Notes under the pieces: model-generated | The model's input: the letters and a program-made list of their open reading frames with translations, nothing else | Databases searched by the model: none | Told to the model about the DNA's origin: nothing | Part shown: positions 11,385-23,398 of the stretch, one piece after another | Numbering within the stretch: position 1 is the first letter of the stretch | Layout: the number at the start of each line of letters is the position of its first letter | Made by a program: the position numbers and the translations under genes | Assembly: GCA_949987565.1 (NCBI GenBank) | Contig: OX465102.1 | Span: 26,281,665 to 26,345,664 of the forward strand | Origin: Luidia sarsii | Taxonomy: Eukaryota; Echinodermata; Asteroidea; Paxillosida; Luidiidae | Direction of reading: 5' to 3' | Length of the DNA stretch: 64,000 nucleotides

Positions 11385-11700
11385 AAACCTGGCTACTGTA
11401 GCTCGGTGATCACAAAACGCGGACGGTGGATGCAGCCTTTAAAAAAATTCTAATCAAACACATAAAGGAAAAACATACTGGGAACTTTTTGAACAGTTTT
11501 TTAATGGTTCTGACTGACGCCCGGCAAAGACAAGTTGACCATCTTTGGAAGGTCACCATCTAAGGGCTAGAATTCTCAGGTGGAGAGCGCTGGTATAATG
11601 TACGACCAGAAGTCTCGGGTTCAAGTCCCGATCTAGTCCAAGTTTCCTTTGCAACTTTGTTTTTCAGTTGTTCAGTTTTTCCCTTATTTGTTCGTAATAT
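11385..11700 (+). mobile_element. tRNA-like SINE
   Basis: At about 11565-11640 a tRNA-like stretch has a box A-like TGGAGAGCGCTGG and a box B-like GGTTCAAGTCC. It is preceded by a leader (CTGGCTACTGTAGCTCGG, ACAAGTTGACCATC) found at other copies (19780-19850 minus, 33300-33400 minus, 49890-50000). It does not fold as a proper tRNA, so it is called a SINE and not a tRNA gene. Confidence 0.6.
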
Positions 11701-11704
11701 CAAC

Positions 11705-11895
11705 TAGATAAGACTTGAAGGTCTGCACGGTGGGAGTATACTTAGTGAATAATTTGCGGTGAAAGCAGAGAGACTCCCGAAGACGGGCAGATACCACACT
11801 ATCCGAAACGTTGAGTTACTGGCTCTTTTCAGAGCCACTCTCCTTCTCGAAAGAGAAGTGTTGCATGATGTCACCGCAAACTTTCCACTTTTTAA
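11705..11895 (+). mobile_element. repeat carrying a histone-type 3' stem-loop hairpin
   Basis: The ends are inverted (GAAGGTCTGCACGGTGGG near 11713 and TTGCGGTGA near 11754, against TCACCGCAAACTTTCCAC near 11871-11888). Inside, 11821-11836 reads GGCTCTTTTCAGAGCC, identical to the 16-nt metazoan histone mRNA stem-loop, followed by AC and, 14-22 nt on, GAAAGAGAAG, a purine run like the histone downstream element. No histone coding sequence is adjacent. Confidence 0.7.
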
Positions 11896-12486
11896 TACCA
11901 ACTGTTTAAACAAATATCCGCCAATGGCAGTTCAACTGTTTGACCGTAATGTCCAATGGCCAAAACCAAGTCACAGCTGCTGATAAGCCCTGATCGTGTC
12001 GGATACAGCCCAAAATAATTCGGCCCAACAGCCTTATGCCCACAGTTTTAGTGTGTGTGTGTGCAGTGTCCGTTATCCTTGAATACGGTAACGTATTGGA
12101 AGCGTAAAACAACCGCACTTTCACTTTCATGAACTACGGTAAGCGCCGCAGCTATCAAAATAAACCATATAGGAACCGATTAACCTCGATGCCTTTGTCG
12201 TTATGGGGGACATGTACATGTACAATGGCGTTCGCTTTTCAGACAGACGGACAGCGAAGATAAGGCGTGGCCGTGTCTGCGGTGACGCCGCGCTTTGCAA
12301 TAATCTCCTCCGAGAATTAATGAGTGCGGCTGCTTGGGGCCGGGAGACGAACCCGGCTCGCTGAACGTTTCGGCCAGTGCGTGCTCTGCCCCGATCCTGC
12401 GACAGGGGACGTCAAGACTCAAGAGTACCACGCCCCTTGGCCATAGTTGTCGACGTCCCGCATCTTCAGTTTCGTCCGTGTCCTCG

Positions 12487-12900
12487 TAGCCTTGTCCAAG
12501 GCGGTCTCTCCGGTACAGTACGGCTCCGAGCAGTGATCCGGGTCAAACGCACGCAAACCGCGGCACGACGCCGCTATACCACGGCGGGTGCAAGCTGTAC
12601 GCGGCACGCGTACCGCACCGTTGCCATACCACACAGAACAGTTTGTGTGCGCACCGTACATTGTGTACGAGCCTGTAAGCAGCAGTCATGTCCGCCCTCA
12701 GACAAGACGCGCACACGACATAATACGCACGCCAGTTACACGGGCGGGGTATGGTGCACAGCGTGCGGAAGCTTATGACTATGAGCGGATCAATGGGGCT
12801 GCATTTCGCAACGATGTTGCGCAGAGCACCATACTAGACTACTGGGCTGGATTTTGATTTCTAGATCGGCAAAGGGCAACGACTTTGTCAAGGCCATAGT
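12487..12900 (+). mobile_element. GC-rich foldback element, copy 1
   Basis: About 410 bp with imperfect inverted ends (TAGCCTTGTCCAAGGCGG at the left; GACTTTGTCAAGGCCATA at the right). Copy 2, in opposite orientation, is at 14908-15303. Shared internal strings include ATGAGCGGATCAATGGGGCT against its complement near 15013-15032. No coding capacity. Confidence 0.65.
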
Positions 12901-13820
12901 GTCATCGTATTACTCGTGTCTGGGTAGACCCATTCCTCCTGGCCCTCGCTTTGAACCCCCACCCCATCCGGGGCATTTTGAACCGGTTCGGAGCACATTA
13001 TGTAGCAGTTGAAGAGACTTGGCTTTCAGAAACAACGCCATCCGTGTCTCCATGGAGGTAGAGGGAGGCCCTCTACCTCCTTGGTGTCTCCAAGTCCTTG
13101 CCTCACACCTCTTCCCCTCGCCCTTCAATTATCCAATTATCTTAACCTTCTCCAGATTTTTCTCCATCGCCGTCTGGCGATGCAACCCACAAGGACTGAA
13201 GCCTCCGCTTTCCTTCTTCACTGGAGAACCTCTGTTCGCCAATCTCGCGTGCCGAATGCTCTAAGTGTTGTGTCTCCCTTTTTTTTAACTGCCCATGCAA
13301 CGCCTCCAGTTTAAGCACCCAATTATACTAGACGCGGCGCCCTGTTTAACGGTTATACGGAGGAAGGTTGTCCTGGACACGTCTTGTTCGGGGTGCTCAT
13401 CGTCGTGGTTTTCGCACGTGGTCGGTGGCGTTTACGGGCCCGGGCTGCTCGCTGCCTCGGCACATCTGGAGTTGCGATCAGGATCAGCCGTGCCGAGGAC
13501 ACGGACGCCACGGTAGGTGAGCCGGGGGTTCGGCGGCGAGGCGAGGCCGGTCCCCTCCGTCGCGCGTGACGGGCCGGGGACGTTGGAGCCCCTGTAGACC
13601 GGTACCGTACCGTACCGTACGTCGCCCGCGGTCAGCAATCGGAGACATTGTTGCCTGCGGTGCGTCGGTTAGGGTCTCTGACAGAATGGACTACGACAGT
13701 CACTACACCCATTAGCAGTCCCGACGAGCAGAGGGTTGTTGTAAGACGAGTTGTCGATAAAATCGTTGGGCTTTGTTCGCACAATCCGACGGTTTATTTA
13801 CCAATAGGCCTATTGATGTT
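12901..13820. other. intergenic, no gene recognised
   Basis: A short hairpin sits at about 13052-13083 (GGAGGTAGAGGG against CCTCTACCTCC). No gene is supported. Confidence 0.45.
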
Positions 13821-13825
13821 ACACC

Positions 13826-13947
13826 CTCTCTCTCTTCTCTCTCTCTCTTCACGCTGTCTTTCTCTCTCTCCCTCTCCCCCCCCTCTCTCTCTCTCTCTCT
13901 CTCTCCCTCTCGCTCTCCCTCTCTCTCTCTCCCCCCTCTCTCTCTTC

Positions 13948-13978
<31 letters not shown>

Positions 13979-14275
13979 CGCTCTCCCTCTCTCTCTCTCT
14001 CTCCCTCTCTCTCTCTCCCCCTCTCTCTTCTCTCTCTCCCTCTCCCTCTCTCTTTTCTCTCTCTCTTCTCTCTCTTCTCTCCCCTTTTCCCTCTCTCCCT
14101 CTCCCTTCTCTCTCTGCCTTCTCTCTCTCCCCCTCTCTCTCTTCTCTCTCTCCTCTCTCCTACTCTGTCTCTTCTCTCTCTTCCTCCATCTCCTCCTCTC
14201 TCTCCCCCTCCCTCTCCCCCTCTTCCTCTCTCTCTCTCTCTCCTCTCCCTTCCTCTCCCTCTCTCTTTTCTATCT
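13826..14275. repeat. (CT)n / (CCCTCT)n microsatellite
   Basis: About 450 bp of pyrimidine-only sequence on the plus strand. The long Ser/Leu frames across it are artefacts of the CT repeat. Confidence 0.95.
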
Positions 14276-14374
14276 TCAAAGACCAATAACACTTTCAGTT
14301 GATATTCTGATCAATGTTTGTCAACCCTCGTCAAGGATAAGTTGACTTTTTGGGAAGCCATCATCTACAGGGTT

Positions 14375-14470
14375 GGATAGCTCAGATGACAAAAGCGCTG
14401 GTACGCAAAACCAGAGGTTTTTTCTCAGGCATGTTAGTAAATTGGTTGAACGTCGCCGGCCCCAACCCAA
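14375..14470 (+). mobile_element. truncated tRNA-like SINE fragment
   Basis: GGTTGGATAGCTCAGATGAC then GCGCTGGTACGCAAAACCAG, the 5' half of the SINE head seen at 19550 and 49921. The box B half is lost. Confidence 0.5.
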
Positions 14471-14567
14471 CAATTTCCATAATGCATTTCCACCATTGCA
14501 ATGGTGTGTTTTACCCTTTTGCCTCTCGAAGGGAGGTGGCTTGTGCTCCCCGTCCGAACAGAGCTCA

Positions 14568-14796
14568 TTGGGTCATTGGGTCATTGGGTCATTGGATCAT
14601 TGGGTCATTGGGTCATTGGGTCATCGGGTCATCGGGTCATCGGGTCATCGGATCATTGGATCATTGGTCATTGGGTCATTGGGACATTGGGTCATTGGGT
14701 CAAAGGGTCATTGGGTCATTGGGTCATTGGGTCATTGGGTCATTGGGTCATTGGGTCATTGGGTCATTGGTCATTGGGTCATTGGGTCAAAGGGTC
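14568..14796. repeat. 8-bp array (TCATTGGG)n
   Basis: About 27 units of an 8-bp repeat with variants (TCATCGGG, TCAAAGGG, GACATTGG). It lies immediately upstream of the inverted GC-rich foldback copy. Confidence 0.9.
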
Positions 14797-14907
14797 CGGG
14801 CTTAAGCCGCCGTGGTCACGGCCGGACTTGGACTGCGGTCATCCGGTCCCCCGCACCACACCAACGCGTTCCAGAGACGCCGGTAGCGGTGGTTCGCCAG
14901 CCTCTAC

Positions 14908-15303
14908 GTAGCCTTGACCAAGGCGTTGGTCGCCGATTTAGAAATCAAAATCCGACCTATATAGTAGCCTGGTATGGTGCTTTGCACAACACCGTTGCGA
15001 AATGCAGCTCTATTGATCCGCTCATAGCTTACGCACGCTGCGCACCATACCCCGGTGCCCGTAACGTGCGATGTCGCGTTGGCCGCCAGGACAGCTGCGT
15101 ACAGGCTCGTACACATGTACGCACACGGGCTATTGTGTGTTGTATGTATGGCAGCGGTGCGGTCTGCGAGCCGTGTACAGCTTTGCACCCGGCGTTATAG
15201 AGTGCCGCTGTGCCGCGGTTTGTGTGCGTTTGGACCGGATCTCTGCCCGGAGCCGTACTACCGTACGTGTACCGGGGGAGACCGCCCTTGGACAAGACTA
15301 GCC
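14908..15303 (-). mobile_element. GC-rich foldback element, copy 2 (inverted)
   Basis: Reverse-complement relative of 12487-12900 with ends TAGCCTTGACCAAGGCGTTG and CCGCCCTTGGACAAGACTA. The two copies form inverted repeats about 2 kb apart, around the CT and 8-bp arrays. Confidence 0.65.
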
Positions 15304-15981
15304 TCTGCGCGGAGTGCAGTTCCGAGCGGATCATATTTCCATCGGTCAACTGCTGATGCCATGAAGAGTGGCGTACAAGGACGATATGTTCTATTTTTCA
15401 TTCGGGTCAGGTCGTGAACTCATGGCATGTTATTATTGGATGACAATGCATCGTAATAGTTCAGCTCAGTTGAACACGTTGGTGAACAACTTTCTATACC
15501 TCATCTCGCATACTGCAAAAAGAAAAATCTCTCATGTCTGTTCAGTTGTATACCTCCCACTATGGTTGTGCTACCGGTATCAGTCATTGAACGCGTGCTA
15601 TCAACTGAATGCGCCATGGAACCAAAACGATTCAATTATTTGACCAATATTTTGACCAGCCAGTTGGTTGAAATATCACCTGGTCACATCACCGGTCGGT
15701 TGATGCCCAATCTTTGGATTGTATCGGTCAGAATCAGTCACGAGCTCTCACCAATATCTGACAAAATTAAAACTGGACCAAGTGTTGGTCGAACGATTTT
15801 GACCGTCATTTTTTGACCAAAAATCTAAAAATGACAAGGAACTAGATCCGATCCTCCCGGACACTGCGCGAGCTAAAAGGACCAACAAGTAATTTGAAAA
15901 CCCTTTTTTTTTTGCTTTGAAAGTTTGCTTTAATCGTAATTCTTTGCCCTAGATTAGACAGTATCCTGATAATTCTGCCCA
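15304..15981. other. intergenic, no gene recognised
   Basis: AT-rich; a TTGACCA/TTGGTC-containing motif recurs at 15630-15820. No gene is supported. Confidence 0.45.
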
Positions 15982-16230
15982 CCTGGGGCCAATGTTATAG
16001 AGCCGCTTAAGCGCCGAAATTTGCTTAAGCACAACAAGTCAGGATTCATAGGGTCACCTTGCCGACCCAAACTGCACTTTTGTTTCGTGGCAATTCAAGA
16101 GTTAGTGGAATACGTCAAACGCAAATTGACATCACATCGCCGTGCGGTTTGTAATCGTGTTTACACAAGTAAGACTTTTCCTGCTTAGTATATTTTCACG
16201 CTTAAGCGGCTCTATGAAATTGGGCCCAGG
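15982..16230. mobile_element. MITE family C (249 bp)
   Basis: About 32-bp imperfect TIRs: the left runs CCTGGGGCCAATGTTATAGA then GCCGCTTAAGCG, and the right is the matching inverse ending GGGCCCAGG at 16230. The TIR carries a CTTAAG palindrome. A second copy (about 42570-43102) has this palindrome disrupted by another MITE. Confidence 0.8.
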
Positions 16231-17270
16231 CCTATACCCTTTGACCCAACTTCGATACATAGGCCTAAGGCGTTTTTTTCAGAGACTCTTTAACACTCTT
16301 TCTAACTACGCGCTGATGAAATGCAACAGGTCGGTGCGGGAACCAGCCATGATTATCGTCTGAGCATCGACACCGCAGAACGCATCTGCTGTATCGAAAC
16401 CAATTTAGTGACTGGTCTCCCACGCGTTACATCCTTGGCGCTTCATATCACACACGACGGGAAGCATCCGCTCTGCATATGTAAGTAGGTTAGCCTTCAA
16501 TGTTTCACCCCATCAATCAAGCAGTGTCACGTGACCTTCCCGGTTCCATTTCCCAAAGGAGCAGCGTCACATTTTGATTTGGCTGCAGAACGGTTGTTAT
16601 CATAATTGTCACATTCATGTTATTTAAAAATCACTTAAAAATAATATCTCTTTCATGCCTACCTCTGGCGTTTTAGGCCAACTGGGTCTATTTAGTACTA
16701 AATGAACAGTTTCCATGAAGTTGTGTAAAGGGTTAGGGATTTTTTAACGTGTGTCCTCTGTCAGTCCCTGCTTTCACACACTGCAACCTTTGACATATAT
16801 ACATATTCATGAGTGTAATTACTGACGTCAACCTAATGCCCTGGAATCGACTCTTAACCCCATATTCGTCTTTTAACAATTACATAGGTCATTGCCATCG
16901 TCAACTCTTAAATTCCTGTATTTAGAGTACAATTCATAAGAATTGCATGTATCTAGCATGCATCAAAATTATTACAACACATAACTACATCAATTGATGA
17001 ATATGACATTCACTTGATAATGATTTGAATTTGATTATACCTCACAGCTTATACCAAGTAATAGATATAGCAGTTTACTACAAACTGAGCACAAAACCTA
17101 TATTGATACACCATGATACATAGTCCATTTCCTTTCACTGACAAATTCAACACAAACTTGACTAATTTGGATTATACAAGTGTCAATCAATGGGAAGTAA
17201 ATATAGATTTAGGAATTATTTACCATGATTTCAACACAGCATCACATCATCACAGAAGTATATGACAATC
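16231..17270. other. downstream flank of lectin gene 1 (duplicated unit)
   Basis: From about 16740 the sequence matches the corresponding downstream flanks of the other two lectin genes (near 23280 and 31195; shared strings such as ATATTCATGAGTG and GGAATCGACTCTTAA). It marks the 3' edge of unit 1. No coding region. Confidence 0.6.
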
Positions 17271-17274
17271 AATT

Positions 17275-17440
17275 CACAAAATTTAGTGGGTCTGACGTTC
17301 CGATCCTAGCAGGACCTTTCTCAAAGGAAGAGAAAGGTTCTGCTAGGATCGAAACATCAGGCCCACTAAATTTTGAGAGTCAGTGCATTTTGGTAATTTT
17401 AATCAGTAAGCAGTTTGCAACATTTTTGAATATCACTTAC
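17275..17440. repeat. compact R1 hairpin repeat (best reference copy)
   Basis: Left arm with a GACGTTCCGATCCTAGCAGG-type sequence, a loop of about 15-20 bp, right arm GGTTCTGCTAGGATCGAAAC, then the tail ATTTTGGTAATTTTAATCAG and CAGTTTGCAACATTTTTG. It lies inside unit 1 about 330 bp downstream of the lectin stop and has no equivalent beside genes 2 and 3. Confidence 0.8.
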
Positions 17441-17772
17441 AATCAATTCACGATAGAATAAGTTGAAGTAAATTCCACTATTTTTACCCGAAGCCATAAA
17501 TCTTGAGAGTCAATTTGTGTAATTGTTGACCATGCATGATTACAACACAACATCAACTGATCCATTTCAAATTGGACACTATTGATTACCATAATTATTA
17601 AAATTTCATTTTATGTCACTTCTTATTTCAAATCATAGATATTTACCTCTACCTTTCGGAGCATCTTTCATTATGCTTATGGCAACTATAGTGGCAGGAC
17701 TGACTGGCCCTTGCTCTTCTGAAATAATTTTAAGTACATTGACCTTTGAATGTACAGGTCCGTTCAGACCAC

Positions 17773-20700
17773 CTACAGGGGCCGCTTGCACACTGTGTAG
17801 TGGTATTGCAAATCACACCGTACATCACTCCATTTACCCGATGCGTCCATCCAGACGGTCAGCACTGCACAGTTTTCAGATGCAGGACCGAAATAGTTAT
17901 TGGGTTCCCCACTACCCCATGGCATCTCAGTGAAGGTGACCTCAGTCTCCCCCTCACACTCCCACTGGCCTGCCAATCAGAAAATATGAAGGAAAAAGCA
18001 TTGACACTATTAATTCTTATTGCCGTGCTATCCATTACGAACGCCACAAATGGCCGATCGTAGCTACTCACAGAATGAGTGGGCTTACGTAAGGTGGGTT
18101 GTGGGGTACTGGAACAATAGGTGGGTACTCAGAACAATGGGCCCGCTCCTTGTGGGGTACATTGTTGGCACCCCATAAGGTTTTCACGAAACTAGTTATT
18201 TGGAATTAACTCAAAAAGGAGGAATTTCCGAGGTATGTTTATCCGTCGCAAACAGAACTATATTATATAAGGGACGTTCGCTAGAGATTTCATCCTAGGA
18301 AAGTGATTCTGGTTCAAAAGGGAGCGATTTGAATTAGGCCCTTCTGGGAGTATTTTTTTAGTACACGAGAACAAAGGAAATACCCCACAAGTATACGCGT
18401 GTAAGGGTGTGTGTGTGTGATTTCACTGAAATTTGACGTTTGGATAAATTGTGGTATACGACTTGGTGAGCTTGGATGCGATGAGCTGAGGCGATGTGTC
18501 ACGATCTGGTGTCCCGTTCACATGCGATTAGTTATGTTCCAGTACGATTGTCACGATTGAGTACACGGTCTGGTCCTGCTTTCATATTATACACTTACTT
18601 ATGAAATCAACAAATCCTTTCCTCTGGCAACATTCGTCCTTGACTACCAAAGCGCATGTTTGTTTTAATTCAGAGTATATAGGCCCTTTACTAACCCCAG
18701 CCTTAGAATAAGACTTACCGTCCACTTGGATGTCATTGCAGTTGATCCAGATGCCGTCTTCCGTTGAGGGAATCAAGCCAAGCAGAAATTGGGTCTCGCT
18801 CTCAGCCTGAGGTACGACCATCGTGCCTCCCATCTGAACACACTCCTCCCTTGCCTGGGCCCAAGTCAAGGCTTGACTAGTGGCTTTGAAGCACTTTCCT
18901 TCCCACTGGATCCAAGTCGAAGGGCACACCCCTGGTATGCCGCTCGCACCTTGAATTGAGACATTGGGTGTATTCAGTGACTGAAATAGGCCATTAATCT
19001 TGGCCTTACTACAAGTAGTTGAAAAGTTCCATGTCTTGGCTTATCTGTTTCAAAACTTATTTTTTTTATTTTAAACTTATTTAAACTTATTTGTTTTTAT
19101 ACTTTTCTTTTAAAACTTCATCTAATTTGTGTCAGTGGTACTCAAACAGCTTTTACCCTGTTTAAAGCTAATTGTTGCTAGAGTATATAATTATCTGAAT
19201 GGAAATTTTTCGATGTAATCTCAAAAGACCTCAAAAGATGTACGGCTGTTTTCGAAATGGAGGCTTAGGCTCGTGCTCAGGCTTCGTCTCCGTCTGACAA
19301 AACCTGAAAATCCAGGCTGTGGTTTGTTTCCGAATTTGAAGGTTTGCTGGCTCAGAAGGTACAGGGTATTTACCAAGAACCTAGGGCCAAACGCTTGTGT
19401 TTAGATGCCTGTGATATTATAACGAGTAAGATTAATATGATCGAAGCCGAAGCCCGAGCCTAAGCCTTCATTTCGAAAACGGTCTATGACTGGTGCCAAA
19501 TAGCCTCAGCGAAGGTAGATGACTATCTAAGGAGCCTTCGCCGGCCGGGGATTGGATAGCTCAGATGGTATAGAGCCCCGGACTATTATGATAGAAGTCT
19601 TGCAGTCAAGTTTCGGTACAATCCAGTTTTTCTTTTTTACCAACGAAAGCTCCCTGTGATTTTTTTTCTTTCACACAAATGAATGAAAAAGCGGCCTGTG
19701 GGAACTATGACAGGACCGGGATTTGAAGCCGAGAGCTCTATTTTTTTGCGATACCGGCGCTCTTGCCATCACATCTCTCCAGCCCTTAGATGATGGCCTT
19801 TCTAAAATAGTCAACTTGTCTTTGTTGGGGTTGGGGCGCCAGTCAGAAGCAATTTAACTATTAACGGCCGTATATCTCCAGGGATCACAACCCCGTTTTC
19901 GTTCAGATGCAAACAACCAATTTTAAACCTGGCTACAGCAGCTCGGGTACCACTGCACAAAGTGGATGCAGCTTTTTTCAATTCAAGTCAAACAACAAAA
20001 TGAAAAACTGCCTAGGAACGCTTCAGCAAAGTGATGAAAATGGGAAAGAAAAATATTTCGCCATTTTCTTTTTATTTACCTTCCTCAGCTGTATTAGAAT
20101 ATCTCAATTAAATTTTAGTCAAAGTAATTTCACCGTATAATGTCCACACCAAATCAGATGTTTTAGCTAACCTTCCATTACAGGGAATGATTATGTTTGG
20201 ATATTAGGATCACATGAGTGAGGTATGTTCAGCATGCAAAATGCTCACCGGTATTTGTAGCCGGCTGTTCAGCGGGCGCGGTCTGCCGTCTCCCCGGGCA
20301 GTTCTTGCGTACTTGCCCCATGACCTGCTTCATCCAGTGACGAGGGTCGGGATTGCCGGTCTCGGGCTTGGGTGGCGGACCGAAGAAACATTCCCTGGCC
20401 GCGCTGTCCACGAGGCCCGTAGACGCTTTGAATCCAATGGAAGCAGGGAGGGCGAGAAGGAGAACGTCATCGATTTAGGATATCAATATCTTGAGCTCAA
20501 TTACTGCTCCCCTTTTTCCCATTTTGTTTCAATAGGCCTTTTTTCCGCTGTGGAGTTCAAGACTCCATTTATTTCAACACATCAATATCTTACATTACGG
20601 TCATGATTTTGTCGTTACAATACAAAGAATGTTAGGCTAAAAATAAAGTACCATTATAAAAGTTTATTCATCATAAACTTATGTCTCAGCTAGTAAGGAA

Positions 20701-21133
20701 ACACCAGATTGCTGCACTCATCAACATAACACAGGGCATTATTTTTTACCATACACCGATTTGAAGGTCTCGAATGTCAATCTCTTCAACTCAAAACGCA
20801 AGAAACTCTTTTAAACTTTTCTTAAAATTCAAAATGATGTCTTTGTCCAATTCATTAATCTCGTCAAAAACTATTTTGCATCTAACTTACATCCATATTT
20901 GTCTTAGCATTAGGCCTTTCTTTACCATTCACATTTTGGCTCACAAATCTTTGGATTTGGAACATCAGAATTATTCCCTCCCTCTGATTGCCATCGCGAA
21001 TCGTGAATCGAAATAAGGAGAGAGACGGGAACTTACCGAAGAGGAGTAGAAACACTGCCCAGAACTTGTGGGAGCTCACGCCTTGAATCGAGGCCACACC
21101 CTTCTCATCCTGACCAGAAGTGTGTCCAATCAT
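17773..21133 (-). CDS. secreted C-type lectin, paralogue 1 (four exons)
   Basis: Exons on the minus strand: 21133-21037, 20425-20249, 18949-18719, 17969-17773; all donors are GT (GTAAGT, GTGAGC, GTAAGT), all acceptors AG, all junctions phase 1. The exon-3 acceptor could instead be 18931 (same phase). Product 233 aa: 24 polar residues, hydrophobic segment about 24-38 (signal peptide or anchor), a Pro-rich stalk with two cysteines, then one C-type lectin domain (about 100-233). The domain has the hairpin pair C100/C111, core cysteines, GEPN, and WSD in place of canonical WND. EPN is the mannose-type calcium-site motif; the N-to-S change predicts weaker or altered binding. An extra cysteine pair (INC/WEC) spans the exon 3-4 junction. 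It is the most derived of the three at its 5' flank. Confidence 0.88.
19244..19492. mobile_element. TIR element, GCTTAGGCTCGGGCTTC termini
   Basis: Inverted ends of about 40 bp: the left has TTTTCGAAATGGAGGCTTAG and the right CTAAGCCTTCATTTCGAAAA. A degenerate second copy lies at about 39950-40215, and fragments at 2945, 37835 and 43125. No coding capacity. Confidence 0.75.
19550..19815. mobile_element. two SINE heads in inverted orientation
   Basis: The plus-strand head at 19553-19635 (GGATAGCTCAGATGGTATAG, degraded box B) and the minus-strand head at 19715-19810 (GGGATTTGAAGCCGAGAGCT on plus, AGCCCTTAGATGATGGCC) face each other. Both are decayed and cannot form tRNA cloverleafs. Confidence 0.5.
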
Positions 21134-21890
21134 CGCGATAAGGACCGGACTGGCCGATGCTACGAGGGCGCTAACAGCGGTCACACGCAGCGATTCTGCG
21201 TGTATTCGGTGTCTGCACAGCTGGACTGTACTTCAGTATGAAGGCATTCGCGTCTCCCACTATTAAAGCACAGATGATGTCGGTACTGATAACCTTCATT
21301 GGTTCCACCCTCTTCCAGCATTTTTTTTCCAAGACGTGCGGACGTGGCACCGACAACTGCGTAGAGTGAGGCCTGGGACTTTTTTTTTAAAGCCGGTTGT
21401 AATGGCTATAATTGACATCCCTGGCGCTGCCGCTCTAAGCATTAATATGCAATGTTGAGCCATTCTCCGCCTCTGTTCCACCACTGATATATGGACGTAT
21501 CTTTACATGTAACGGCATTAACGCAAAGGCGCCAGTTACTTGCAAGACATCCTTGTGCGTTTCCAATTCATCAACAGAAGCGCCGCATCGCTAACGCCAA
21601 GGACCGACACTGACAGTCCAATTTACAGTGACTTATGCATTCATCGTCGTGGTTAACAGACCGATTGCGCGACCAACGGTTACATGCCATCACATGACTT
21701 ATGGTGGGCATTTTTTGCATCTCAATTGATGCAGAACAGGACTGGGAAATTAGCAAAGAAGGCTATCATTTTGTTGACATTCTTCTGTGTACGTTTGCAT
21801 CGCTGCTCTTTTGCCAAATGAGATGAAAAAAAAACAAATACCCATTATAAGTCACTTGATGACATGTAAACAGTGGTCGTGTAATCGGTC
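21134..21890 (-). promoter_or_regulatory. conserved 5' flank of lectin gene 1
   Basis: Sequence upstream of the proposed ATG is alignable to the flanks of genes 2 (29467-30000) and 3 (35464-35900), for example GCCAAGGACC at 21596-21605. Each flank then meets a purine-rich GGGA/GA array. Frames here are not conserved between copies (gene 1 lacks about 20 bp near 21186), so it is read as promoter/5' UTR. No TATA box could be assigned with confidence. Confidence 0.4.
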
Positions 21891-21904
21891 TATTTGTGCC
21901 CATC

Positions 21905-22205
21905 ACCACCGCTGAAGAGAAAGCGAGAAATAGGAGGGAGGCAGGGATGATGGGAGGGAGGGAGGATGGGAGTCAGGGAGGGAGGCGGGGAGGGAGGCAG
22001 GGGAGGAGGCAGGGAGTGAGGCAGTAATGGAGGGAGGGAGGTAGGAAGGGAGGGAGGCGGGCAGGGAGGCAGGGAGGGAGGCAGAGTGGGGATGATGGGA
22101 AGCATGAGCGGGAGTCAGGGAGGGCGTCAGGGAGGCAGGCAGGGGAGGGAGGGAGGGAGGGAGGGAGGCAGGGAGGGAGGCGGGCAGGGAGGCAGGGAGG
22201 CATCC
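21905..22205. repeat. (GGGA/GGCA)n minisatellite upstream of lectin gene 1
   Basis: About 300 bp of GGGAGGGAGGCA-like repeats; counterparts lie at 30010-30145 (gene 2) and 35930-36050 (gene 3), so it belongs to the duplicated unit. Confidence 0.85.
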
Positions 22206-22473
22206 CTCAAATGGCTCCCCCTAGTACGGGGAACTCTCTAGCCGTCTCCGAGTTCACGCTAGAACGATTTCCGACCAGTCATCAGGAACTAGGCCATATT
22301 CGACTCCAAATGGCAAACAACAAAACTTGTTTGGCAGTAAATAGAATAAAATCTTTATTGCTACAGACATAGTATACAAACACGTCGTATAATTCATCCT
22401 GACTGCCGCTTAAAAATACATTAGATAAGACATATTGATTAAATATACAATAGAAGTATGATGAGCACACTAC

Positions 22474-23088
22474 AAAATACGATAAGTGCAATTACAATCA
22501 ATACACTGATAAATGTTAGCAAAATTAAGACGTATTTATTGAATACAAAGATAAAAATATGAAGAATGCATTACCAAAACAATAAATTTAAGTCATCAAT
22601 TTATCATAAAGCAACTGTGCCATGGTAGATAATCTGTTTTGTTGTTTTCCCTGATCCATGTTCCTTTCTCTTATTCATTTGACTCAGTATAGTGGGTGTT
22701 CCTGTCTGCCAACATGTATGTGCTCATCAGCACTCGGCAGTGGGTTCTTGTACATCTTTTTGTGTCCGCTTCTTTGTATATTATCAGTTCTTCGCTCATT
22801 TGCTTACAGGCTTTGGGTGCTTTCCCTGCTTATTTTGGTGGACTTTGCCAATGACATTAAGTTTTCATGAAGACTTGGCTTACAATAGCATGCGGTGGTT
22901 TGACATGCATGTACATGTATAGGTATTTGTTTCAATAATAAACTGAACTCCTCATTAGAGGACATAGTGTATGTGCCAAGTAGGCCTATATATTCAATGC
23001 ATCTGCACTCACAATTGCAAGATGACAACGAAACCAACAGTTACATTAGGTATATCTCTCATACATCGGTCAACACAATTTATATTGC
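22474..23088. repeat. spacer segment inverted relative to 30436-31046
   Basis: This 0.6-kb block aligns with the reverse complement of 30436-31046 while the sequences on either side (22340-22470 with 30305-30430; 23090-23250 with 31048-31180) align in direct orientation. A hydrophobic frame of about 70 codons (22658-22870) is open in both copies; I see no evidence that it is a gene. Confidence 0.75.
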
Positions 23089-23398
23089 ATTTACAATACC
23101 TCCATAATAAAGAGTGCGCCATTTCACATACAGTGCATCATCAAATAAGGTTTTGAGTGACGCAAAGTGTATGTTTGTCATCTATTTTGAAGTAATACCT
23201 CTTTAGTGCCTTAATCGGGCGTTTCAGATCAACTATTTATTTATAGGTTAAATTAGTAAAGAACAGTTTCGTACTTTACTTGTGTCTTCTGGCAGTCCTT
23301 GCGTTCACACGTGCACATATCTACATAATTATTCATGAGTGTTATGCTGACCTCAACCAATCTGATGCATTTCCCAGAAAACTGGAATCGACTCTTGA

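Larger units (their letters stand above)
18950..20248. other. intron 2 of lectin gene 1: repeats
   Basis: Holds a TIR element at 19244-19492, a tRNA-like SINE head at about 19550-19635, an inverted SINE head at about 19715-19810, and a SINE-leader sequence (AACCTGGCTACAGCAGCTCG at 19926-19945) that is shared with intron 2 of genes 2 and 3. Confidence 0.6.

Noticed and set aside
11821..11836. 3' end of a histone gene
   Set aside because: The stem-loop is exact, but no histone coding sequence lies within several kb and the hairpin sits in a dispersed repeat.
13648..14345. Ser/Leu-rich proteins over the CT tracts (also 38351-38865 and 47695-48720)
   Set aside because: Translations of pyrimidine or purine microsatellites.
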